Below, piece after piece: positions 50,914 to 57,010 of a stretch of 64,000 bases of DNA. The position numbers were made by a program, and so were the translations under genes. The notes below the pieces were generated by a model. It made no database searches. It was not told the DNA's origin and saw nothing but the letters and a program-made list of their open reading frames with translations. The stretch's first letter is position 1. Each line of letters begins with the position of its first letter. This DNA comes from Candidatus Sulfotelmatobacter sp. Lineage in GTDB: Bacteria > Acidobacteriota > Terriglobia > Terriglobales > Acidobacteriaceae. The DNA is taken from assembly GCA_030041215.1 (NCBI GenBank), contig JASHOH010000169.1, positions 1 through 64,000 of the forward strand, written 5' to 3'.

Positions 50914-51411
50914 ATGCGACGAATTCTCTACATTCCGCTTCTGATCGCGCTCTTGCGCGCACTGGCTCCAGCCACGACGTATTACGTCCGCTCAAGTTCC
51001 GGCAGCGACAGCAACAGCGGTACTTCATCGAGCGCCGCCTGGCAAACCATCGCGCACGTCAACGCGCAAACGTTTCAGCCCGGCGACTCCATCCTCTTCA
51101 AGCGCGGCGACGTCTGGAATGAAAGCCTGGTTCCTCCCTCTTCAGGGACCTCCGGCAATCCAATCACGTTTGACGCCTACGGCACCGGGGCACCGCCGAA
51201 CCTGACGGGCTATTACCCGGTGCCGTCTTCTTCCTGGATCTTCGTCTCCGGCAACGCCTGGAAAGCCCCGCTCCCTGCAACTTACAGCACTGTCAACTTC
51301 TGCCTCTTCGGCTCGATCTGGGGACAAAAGGTTTCCGCCGTTTCGACAAACCTGACTGCACAATGGGACTTCTACTTCGCCAACGGCTACGTATATGTTT
51401 ATCCGCTGTAA
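50914..51411 (+). CDS. Truncated parallel beta-helix (pectate-lyase-like) secreted protein
   Basis: The 165-residue product has a signal peptide (ILYIPLLIALLRALAPATT). Its beginning is typical of secreted beta-helix proteins: TYYVRSSSGSDSNSGTSSSAAWQTIAHVNAQTFQPGDSILFKRGDVWNESLVPPSSGTSGNPITFDAYG, cited by motif. Such proteins usually continue for several hundred residues of beta-helix, which is missing here. It ends soon after the first domain with FANGYVYVYPL. It is either a shortened cell-surface protein or a decayed gene. An in-frame reading starting at 50698 runs through the repeat and is less likely. Confidence 0.65.
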   Translation: MRRILYIPLLIALLRALAPATTYYVRSSSGSDSNSGTSSSAAWQTIAHVNAQTFQPGDSILFKRGDVWNESLVPPSSGTSGNPITFDAYGTGAPPNLTGYYPVPSSSWIFVSGNAWKAPLPATYSTVNFCLFGSIWGQKVSAVSTNLTAQWDFYFANGYVYVYPL

Positions 51412-51417
51412 CGGTGA

Positions 51418-51475
51418 AGTAAAAGAGCCATTCAGCAGTCAGCAGCGAGCCGTCAGCAGTCGGCTTAAGCCCTCG
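51418..51475. repeat. Intergenic repeat, family F
   Basis: cagcagtcagcagcgagccgtcagcagtcgg is a low-complexity cagcagtc/gtcagcag element like those at 51830-51905 and 63818-63935. Confidence 0.5.
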
Positions 51476-51554
51476 CGCTCAACATTTTGCTTTTGTCGTT
51501 CCGAACTGCCGCGAAGCGGCGGTGAGAAACCTGCTTTCTTGGAGAACCTTGCAC

Positions 51555-51821
51555 ATGGCCGTGAACGACCGCGAACTTGCGTTCCGCACGCTCGACCTCG
51601 AATTCGCCCGCGAAGTCCTCGACAAACTCGTGCGCCTCGAAACCAAAATGGATACGCTGATCGGCAATGGCCAGCCCGGGCGCATGAAGCTGGTCGAAGA
51701 CAAAGTCGCGATTCTCGAAAAGCATGACCTGCGCAACAGCTTCTACAACCGCGCCGTCAACGCCGCCATCAGCGCCGCGATCAGCATCGCCATCGCCCTG
51801 CACAAATTGTGGATGAAGTAA
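51555..51821 (+). CDS. XhlA-like small membrane protein (phage holin-associated type)
   Basis: The 88-residue product has a predicted coiled coil (about 10-60, RTLDLEFAREVLDKLVRLETKMDTLI) and one C-terminal hydrophobic segment (NRAVNAAISAAISIAIAL). This coiled-coil-plus-tail-anchor layout is that of XhlA-type proteins from phage lysis cassettes. The ATG at 51555 is preceded by ttggagaacc. Function as a holin partner is inferred from layout only; no endolysin gene is nearby. Confidence 0.65.
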   Translation: MAVNDRELAFRTLDLEFAREVLDKLVRLETKMDTLIGNGQPGRMKLVEDKVAILEKHDLRNSFYNRAVNAAISAAISIAIALHKLWMK

Positions 51822-51829
51822 GACAAAAA

Positions 51830-51905
51830 TCAGCTCTCAGCCGTCAGCTCTCAGCTAAACCGCCCTGCGACGCGTGAGGGGCTGAAAGCTGATAGCTGAG
51901 AGCTG
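51830..51905. repeat. Intergenic repeat, family F (agctctcag / ctgagagct)
   Basis: atcagctctcagccgtcagctctcagct and its inverted counterpart gctgatagctgagagctga flank a central ccgccctgcgacgcg. The element is a long imperfect palindrome. Confidence 0.7.
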
Positions 51906-51932
51906 AACGCTTGAAACCAAGGAGAAAACACC

Positions 51933-52163
51933 ATGGGCACGCCAAGCACCACTATCGTTACAAACCTGAAGGGTCTGTCCGCGCCCACTGCCAACACACT
52001 TTCTGATGCCCACGCCGAAGGTATCGACATGCCGGGCATGTTGGCACTGGCATTGACCAAAGCCTACGAATTGAAGACTTGTCTCACGCTGCTCGCCAAC
52101 CACACCGACAGCGCCGATCCCAACCTTACAACGCTGAACAATGTGCTGGCGAGCCTGAGCTAG
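51933..52163 (+). CDS. Small protein of unknown function
   Basis: The 76-residue product has a helical-looking ANTLSDAHAEGIDMPGMLALALTKAYELKTCLTLLANHTD part and no signal peptide. The ATG follows a caaggagaaa ribosome-binding site, the best reason to accept it. I do not recognise the family. It belongs to the run of short genes after the giant fibre-like gene. Confidence 0.55.
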   Translation: MGTPSTTIVTNLKGLSAPTANTLSDAHAEGIDMPGMLALALTKAYELKTCLTLLANHTDSADPNLTTLNNVLASLS

Positions 52164-52184
52164 CCGGGCACGAACAGCTTGTGG

Positions 52185-52335
52185 TTTGAAAGGGCGCGGC
52201 TTCAGCCGCGCCAACGCTGGCGGAGATTCGTACCAGGGGCACGCCTTTCAGAGCCTGCCCTGAGCGAAGTCGAAGGGCGTGCCACAGAGATCAGCAAAGG
52301 ATCAGCACGCCTTCAGGCGCTGCGGTTCCAGCCCA
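52185..52335. repeat. Palindromic repeat cluster, family B
   Basis: tgaaagggcgcggcttcagcc/gcgccaacgc and ggcacgcctttcagagcctg ... cgaagggcgtgccac are two adjacent hairpin elements, followed by cagcacgccttcaggcg. They resemble the copies at 50491-50585 and 50815-50900. Confidence 0.65.
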
Positions 52336-52350
52336 AGGAGGGAGCTACTT

Positions 52351-52638
52351 ATGGCCTTTCTCAATCAACTTTTGCGCGGAATCTCGTTCATCCCCGCGCT
52401 TGTTCAAGGGATAGAGGGTTTGTTCGGCAACAAGCCCGGATCAGAGAAAAAAGACGCAGCCATGTCTTTCCTCGAAAACGCGCTCAGCATGGCAGACGCG
52501 ATCTCGCAACGCGACATCGTCGATCCAGAGAAATTTAAGGAGGGAATTTCTCAGATCATTGATGGAGTCGTCGAGTGTTTGAATGCCTCCACGTGGGCGA
52601 AAGCGGCCTCCGCTCCCACCCAGCAGCCATCCGCCTGA
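52351..52638 (+). CDS. Small protein of unknown function, phage-like context
   Basis: The 95-residue product is helical with a hydrophobic start (AFLNQLLRGISFIPALVQGIEGLFG) and a soluble rest, LENALSMADAISQRDIVDPEKFKEGISQIIDGVVECLNAS. The ATG has a very strong aaggaggg site. The family is unknown to me. It is the last gene of the island, ending 2 bp before the E2 stop codon on the other strand. Confidence 0.62.
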   Translation: MAFLNQLLRGISFIPALVQGIEGLFGNKPGSEKKDAAMSFLENALSMADAISQRDIVDPEKFKEGISQIIDGVVECLNASTWAKAASAPTQQPSA

Positions 52639-52640
52639 TC

Positions 52641-53963
52641 TTACCCGATGTCCTCGCTCCAGTTCTCCAGGTTCTTCTTCACCTGCGCCATGAACTGGTC
52701 GGCGACGGCGCCGTCGATCAGGCGGTGATCATAGCCGAGCGTGAGGTGTACGACCGATCGGATGGCAATCGAATCGTTGCCGTCTTTATCGGTCACGACC
52801 AGCGGCATTTTCATGATTCCGCCCACGCCCATGATCGCGGAGTTCGGCTGATTGATGATCGGCAGTCCAAACACTGCACCGAATTGCCCGGGATTGGTCA
52901 CTGTGAAAGTTGACCCTTCCACATCTTCTGGCTTCAGCTTTTTGGTGCGCGCGCGCTCGCCCAGATCGGTGATGCCCCGCTGCAATCCGAGGAAGTTGAG
53001 ATCGCCGGCATTTTTGAGCACAGGAACGATCAATCCCCAATCGAGGGCAACCGCGATCCCAATATTGATGTTGCGGTGATAGCGGATGTTCTCTCCTTCG
53101 ATATTGGCGTTGACAATCGGCCACTGCTGAATCGCGATAATCGCCGCTCGCACAAAAAATGGCATGAAGGTCAGGCGCACGCCGTGACGCTGCTCGAATC
53201 CTGCTTTGAGCTTGTTGCGCAGATTCACGATGCGGGTGAAGTCGACCTCGTACATGCAGTGAACGTGCGCGCTGGTGCGCCGCGACTCGATCATGTGTTT
53301 GGCGATCAGCTTGCGCATCTGCGTCACTGGCACAAGATCGCCGGGATAAGGCGCAGGAGTTGCGGGCCGGGCCGGCGCTGAAGTCGCGGGAGCCTGCGCG
53401 GCCGAAGCAGGTGCCGAAGCCGCTGCCGGCGCTGATCCCTGGTGCGCGATGAACCCCATAATGTCCTGCTTGGTGATGCGGCCGCCGAGTCCGGTGCCGG
53501 AAACCTGCGACAAACTGATCCCATGCTCGTGTGCGATCTTGCGCACCAGCGGCGATGAGCGAGCTTCCTCTTCTTCTTCGGCCGGAGGCGCCGCCGGGAC
53601 AGAAACCGCTTGCGGAGGCGCAGCTTTCTTTTCTTCTTTGGGTGCTGCTGGTGGTTGCGGAACGGCAGCTTGCGGCGCTGGCGGTTGAGCTGTAGGCGCG
53701 GCCTTTGGTGCCGCCGCAGACTCGCCATCCACAGCAATCGTTCCCAGCACCGTGTTCACTCCAACCGTTGTTCCCTCTCCGATCTTGATTTCCTGCAAGA
53801 CTCCTGACGCGGGGGCAGGGATTTCCGCGTCGACCTTGTCAGTAGAAATCTCAAACAGCGGCTCGTCGCGCTGCACCTTGTCGCCGGGTTTCTTCAGCCA
53901 TTTGGTAATCGTGCCTTCCACGATGGACTCGCCCATCTGCGGCATGACGATGTCGGTTGGCAT
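52641..53963 (-). CDS. 2-oxoacid dehydrogenase E2 (dihydrolipoyllysine acyltransferase)
   Basis: E2 is the core of the 2-oxoacid dehydrogenase complex. The lipoyl domain (1-80) carries the lipoylated Lys43 in ISTDKVDAEIPAP. A Pro/Ala/Glu linker leads to the E1/E3-binding domain (about 136-170, SPLVRKIAHEHGISLSQVSGTGLGGRITKQDI by motif). A second linker and the catalytic domain (about 210-440) with HRLIDG (His413, Asp417) follow. The sequence does not reveal whether the acyl group is acetyl, branched-chain or acetoin-derived. E1beta, E1alpha, lipB and lpdA are nearby on the same strand. The cytochrome c gene lies between E2 and E1beta. Confidence 0.93.
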   Translation of the reverse strand: MPTDIVMPQMGESIVEGTITKWLKKPGDKVQRDEPLFEISTDKVDAEIPAPASGVLQEIKIGEGTTVGVNTVLGTIAVDGESAAAPKAAPTAQPPAPQAAVPQPPAAPKEEKKAAPPQAVSVPAAPPAEEEEEARSSPLVRKIAHEHGISLSQVSGTGLGGRITKQDIMGFIAHQGSAPAAASAPASAAQAPATSAPARPATPAPYPGDLVPVTQMRKLIAKHMIESRRTSAHVHCMYEVDFTRIVNLRNKLKAGFEQRHGVRLTFMPFFVRAAIIAIQQWPIVNANIEGENIRYHRNINIGIAVALDWGLIVPVLKNAGDLNFLGLQRGITDLGERARTKKLKPEDVEGSTFTVTNPGQFGAVFGLPIINQPNSAIMGVGGIMKMPLVVTDKDGNDSIAIRSVVHLTLGYDHRLIDGAVADQFMAQVKKNLENWSEDIG

Positions 53964-54292
53964 AAGTTTCCTTCCACGCGGCTACAGCTTGAACCGCAGC
54001 CTGCACGCAAACGAATATTATAGCGAGTCAGAGAGCGGAGCGAATTCATTCGGTCCGATCCAAGCGCTGCTCGAACTCATGATCAAGGCCGTTCGCTGCG
54101 CTCGCGGGGCCGACGACTGCGCCCGCCCCCACATGTACACACACGTATCCCCGGACGCATTCGTCCGGGGTGCGCGCAGCGCGCAACAGGCAATCGTGTG
54201 AATAGATGGTCCAGCCTCGCTCGACCGGACAGCCTTCGACTTCGCTCGGGGCAGGATAAGGCGGCCGTTCCCTACGGGGCCTGTAATGGCCT
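53964..54292. other. Intergenic region between cytochrome c and E2 genes with repeat fragments
   Basis: This 329-bp gap contains ccgcgggggcgac-like and cggacagccttcgacttcg fragments, the latter close to family D (about 54205-54270). I see no gene. The next gene on this strand (E2) has a gcttgggaaacttat-type leader without a clear promoter. Confidence 0.4.
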
Positions 54293-54853
54293 TCACATCG
54301 GCTTGGGCAACGGCTTTTCTTCTTCCTCTCCAGTCGGTGGTTCGGCTCCGAAATTCTTCTTCCAATACTCCTGCACAGCGGGCGGCAGCTTCTCCATGTT
54401 CACGAGAAAGCTGGTCAGCTTCCACATGTCCTGCTCGCTGAGAGTTTTGTCCCAGGCAGGCATTCCCGTGTAACGCACGCCGGTGCGGATGGTGTAGAAC
54501 GTGTGCCACTCGGGATCATCGGGCGGATGCGAAATCAGATTCGGCGCCGGCGGATAAAACGATGGCCCCAGGTTTGTGGGTTTACGGTCGAGTCCGCCGT
54601 GGCAGAGAGCACAGTTCATGGTGTAGAGCTTCATCGCGTCTTCATAGTTTTGGTCGGTGGGCGGCACAGGATTGTTGATGTGAGGCGCATGCCGCTCCAT
54701 CGACGCATCCATGGCGCTGTTGGCGAAATGAACCTCCCATTGTCTCGGTGGCTTATTTGCAGCCGTGGGGATGAATCCAAGCATTGCCATGCCGAGAAAT
54801 CCCAAGATGAGTATGAGAAGAGTGACGATGACGCCGAGTAGGAACTTGCCCAT
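54293..54853 (-). CDS. Membrane-anchored cytochrome c
   Basis: The ATG at 54853 has an excellent ccggagg site. The 186-residue product begins with one membrane segment (FLLGVIVTLLILILGFLGMAML) and has one haem-binding motif, CALCHG. The heme domain also includes a distal Met candidate in TRTGVRYTGMPAW (described by motif). The length and sequence are typical of a periplasmic mono-haem cytochrome c. It lies between E1beta and E2 on the same strand, an unusual place for an electron carrier. A long in-frame shadow on the same strand (54018-54509) overlaps it and is rejected. Confidence 0.88.
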   Translation of the reverse strand: MGKFLLGVIVTLLILILGFLGMAMLGFIPTAANKPPRQWEVHFANSAMDASMERHAPHINNPVPPTDQNYEDAMKLYTMNCALCHGGLDRKPTNLGPSFYPPAPNLISHPPDDPEWHTFYTIRTGVRYTGMPAWDKTLSEQDMWKLTSFLVNMEKLPPAVQEYWKKNFGAEPPTGEEEEKPLPKPM

Positions 54854-54954
54854 GAGTCCTCCGGTTTGAGGTCGCAAATTGCAACCTCAAAGATCAGGAG
54901 CAAATATTGTGGCAGAATGCGGCATAATCTCGCTACTTGAGAAACCGTAGTGCG

Positions 54955-55008
54955 GCGTCATCCCGAGCGGGCCCGCCGGTGAAAACGCGGGCCTTCGGAA
55001 TGACGCCC
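54955..55008. repeat. Dispersed palindromic repeat, family A
   Basis: cgtcatcccgagcgggccc ... gggccttcggaatgacgcc is almost the same as the copy at 61612-61668. The ends, cgtcatcccgagcg and cttcggaatgacg, are imperfect inverted repeats. Confidence 0.8.
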
Positions 55009-55033
55009 CAATTAGGTTGCGGACTGAACTTCC

Positions 55034-56005
55034 CTAATACGCCTTCAGCCTTCTCGCCTCGCGCACCACGTCTTCCACCTTCGGCAGATAATACTCTTCC
55101 TGTGGCGGAGAAAACGGAATCGCGGAATCGAGTCCCGCAATCCTTACAATCGGCCCATCGAGATCATCGAATGCTTCTTCATTAATAATCGCTGCGATCT
55201 CGCCCGCCAGGCCACCCGTACGCGAGTGCTCGTGCAAGATGATTACTTTGTTCGTCTTCTTCACCGTCTGCGCGATGGCTTCACGATCGAGCGGCGAGAC
55301 GGTTCGTAGATCAATAATTTCGAGATCGATTCCTTCCTTACTCAGAATTTCCGCAGCTTCCAGCGCGCTGTGCACCATGGCCGCATAAGTAATGATGCTG
55401 AGATCGTGGCCCTCCCGCGCCAGCCGCGCCTTTCCGATCGGCACGACGTAATCTTCGGCCGGAACTTCTTCTTTAATGCGCCGGTAAAGATATTTGTGCT
55501 CGAAAAACACGCAGGGATTGTTGTCGCGAATCGCGGCCTTGATCAGTCCTTTGGCGTCGTACGGCGTGGCCGGGCAAATCACTTTGAGCCCGGGATTGTG
55601 CACGAACCACATCTCGGGATTCTGCGAGTGGAAGGGGCCGCCGTGGACGTATCCGCCGCTGGGGCCGCGCAGCACGAGCGGCGCTGGTGCGCCCCACAGA
55701 TAATGCGTCTTGGCGACCATGTTGGAAATTTGGTTCATGGCACAGCCGATGAAATCCATGAACTGAAATTCGGCGACCGGCCGCATGCCGGTGAGCGACG
55801 CGCCAAACGCCGCGCCCACGATGGCGGACTCGGCGATGGGCGTGTCGATGACGCGCTCGGGGCCGAAGCGGTCGATGAAACCGTCGGTGACTTTAAACGC
55901 GCCCCCGTAAATGCCGATGTCTTCGCCGAGGCAGAAGACGGTTGGGTCGCGCTCCATTTCTTCCCAGATTCCCTGGCGGATGGCTTCGAGGTAAGTGAGT
56001 TGCAT
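55034..56005 (-). CDS. 2-oxoacid dehydrogenase E1 beta subunit
   Basis: With E1alpha this forms the thiamine-diphosphate decarboxylase of the complex. The 323 residues have the family segments GEDIGIYGGAFKVTDGF, RVIDTPIAESAIVGAAFGASLTGMRPVAEFQFMDF, GAPAPLVLRGPSGGYVHGGPFHSQNPEMWF and LEIIDLRTVSPLDREAI. The C-terminal transketolase-like domain (about 200-323) is also complete. Its start is ATG at 56005. A toxin-antitoxin module follows on the opposite strand before E1alpha, so the two subunits may not share one transcript. Confidence 0.94.
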   Translation of the reverse strand: MQLTYLEAIRQGIWEEMERDPTVFCLGEDIGIYGGAFKVTDGFIDRFGPERVIDTPIAESAIVGAAFGASLTGMRPVAEFQFMDFIGCAMNQISNMVAKTHYLWGAPAPLVLRGPSGGYVHGGPFHSQNPEMWFVHNPGLKVICPATPYDAKGLIKAAIRDNNPCVFFEHKYLYRRIKEEVPAEDYVVPIGKARLAREGHDLSIITYAAMVHSALEAAEILSKEGIDLEIIDLRTVSPLDREAIAQTVKKTNKVIILHEHSRTGGLAGEIAAIINEEAFDDLDGPIVRIAGLDSAIPFSPPQEEYYLPKVEDVVREARRLKAY

Positions 56006-56030
56006 GGGTTGAGCTGCCTTATGATTGGGC

Positions 56031-56059
56031 TTGATACAAATTGTACAAAATGTTACTAT
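56031..56059 (+). promoter_or_regulatory. Sigma-70-type promoter of the antitoxin-toxin operon
   Basis: TTGATA (56031-56036) and TACTAT (56054-56059) are separated by exactly 17 bp. The spacer contains the palindrome TTGTACAA (56041-56048), a possible antitoxin-binding site for autoregulation. Confidence 0.65.
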
Positions 56060-56096
56060 GTTACGTTACGGACAACCAACGAGAGGGAGACTCGAA

Positions 56097-56342
56097 ATGC
56101 TCGACAAGCTCACCGCCAGCGAAGCACGCCAGAACTTCTCAGATATTCTAAACCGGGCTGCGTTCGGGCGGGAAAGAGTGATCATTCATCGTGGGAAAAA
56201 GGCCGTGGCCGCAATCATACCAATCGAGGACTACAACCTTCTTGAACAACTGGAGGATCGTATCGATGTTCGGGAAGCACGCAAACGGCGGAATGAACCG
56301 ACGATTCCCTGGAAAAAGATAAAGAAAGATCTAGGTCTGTAA
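56097..56342 (+). CDS. Antitoxin, Phd/YefM family
   Basis: The 81-residue product has the Phd/YefM N-terminal fold (ASEARQNFSDILNRAAFGRERVIIHRGKKAVAAIIPIEDYNLLEQLED, by motif), which binds operator DNA, and a basic C-terminal tail (ARKRRNEPTIPWKKIKKDLGL) that would neutralise the toxin. The ATG at 56097 has a strong gagaggga site. The toxin gene starts 9 bp downstream. Confidence 0.9.
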   Translation: MLDKLTASEARQNFSDILNRAAFGRERVIIHRGKKAVAAIIPIEDYNLLEQLEDRIDVREARKRRNEPTIPWKKIKKDLGL

Positions 56343-56351
56343 TCCCTTTCA

Positions 56352-56615
56352 GTGCCCACGCGCTATGTTCTTGAATTCACGACGTCCGCTGCCCGGGAAC
56401 TTCGTGACCTCGACAGGCAACATCAGCGGCGCATCACCGAAAAAGTTATCGCGCTCTGCGAGGATCCGTTTCCGCCTGGCAGCAAGAAGCTCAAAGGCCA
56501 ACCTGAGCATTTTCGGATTCGCGTGGGCGACTATCGCGTGATATACCGGATCGATGGCAAACGAGTGGTGATTGTGATCGTGCGGATCGGACATCGGCGG
56601 GAGGTGTATCGGTAG
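56352..56615 (+). CDS. Toxin, RelE/ParE family
   Basis: The 87-residue product has the compact RelE/ParE fold, with the pattern VLEFTTSAARELRDLDRQHQRRITEKVIAL, GSKKLKGQPEHFRIRVGDYRVIYRID and the basic C-terminus VRIGHRREVYR. Members inhibit translation (RelE) or gyrase (ParE); sequence alone does not decide which. The GTG start overlaps nothing and has no clear ribosome-binding site, so it is probably coupled to the antitoxin gene. The stop falls at 56613-56615. Confidence 0.88.
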   Translation: MPTRYVLEFTTSAARELRDLDRQHQRRITEKVIALCEDPFPPGSKKLKGQPEHFRIRVGDYRVIYRIDGKRVVIVIVRIGHRREVYR

Positions 56616-56814
56616 CCTATTAAAGGCGCTTATGCTCCGCGCTTTGCTCGCCCACGCCCTCGCGGCCGATAAGACGTCCTCACTTATGAAGGCCCGCTCC
56701 CGCAGCAGTTCCGAGGCATCAAAAAGCGCTTTAAGCTTTTCTTTCGAAAGGGCATCGTTGCGGTTGTTGAAGGTCGTGCGTTGAGCACATCCATTGCACA
56801 AGCATCCGTTTCAA

Positions 56815-56925
56815 TCGTGTCATCCCGAGCGAGGACGCTCGTTCACGTAGTGAACGAGCACCGCAGTCGAGGGACCTTGTGTTTCGCTGGCGTACCAATC
56901 CGCTGCTCCGCTCGGGATGACAATG
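56815..56925. repeat. Dispersed palindromic repeat, family A
   Basis: gtcatcccgagcgaggacgc (left) and ccgctcgggatgacaat (right) are inverted ends. The inside carries a nested palindrome cgctcgttcacg/cgtgaacgagc and the phrase cgagggaccttgtgtttcgctgg, also present in the lipB element. Confidence 0.85.
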
Positions 56926-56929
56926 AATT

Positions 56930-57005
56930 GGGAGCATCGCAGAAGAGCAAACTGGCTGTATGTGAGAATTGTCACATCGAAATCCACAAGACGCAGCTTA
57001 ATTAA
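56930..57005 (+). pseudogene. C-terminal fragment of an HNH endonuclease-like gene
   Basis: The last 22 codons before the TAA at 57003-57005 read SQKSKLAVCENCHIEIHKTQLN. CENCHIEIH matches the C-terminal zinc- and metal-binding end of HNH nucleases. The frame upstream runs straight into a family A repeat, so the 5' part of the gene has been lost or displaced. Confidence 0.55.
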
Positions 57006-57010
57006 GACGC

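Larger units (their letters stand above)
56616..57010. other. Gene-free interval between the toxin gene and E1alpha
   Basis: The interval holds a family A repeat (56815-56925) and an HNH-like fragment (56930-57005). The first 190 bases show no credible gene on the plus strand. On the minus strand they encode a protein-like stretch (LSKEKLKALFDASELLRE) of about 40 codons with no independent support, which I leave unassigned. Confidence 0.4.

Noticed and set aside
56349-56801. 150-codon minus-strand frame over the toxin gene and the interval after it
   Set aside because: Part of it is antisense to the toxin gene; the rest has a plausible helical stretch but no independent evidence, so it is noted only under the interval.
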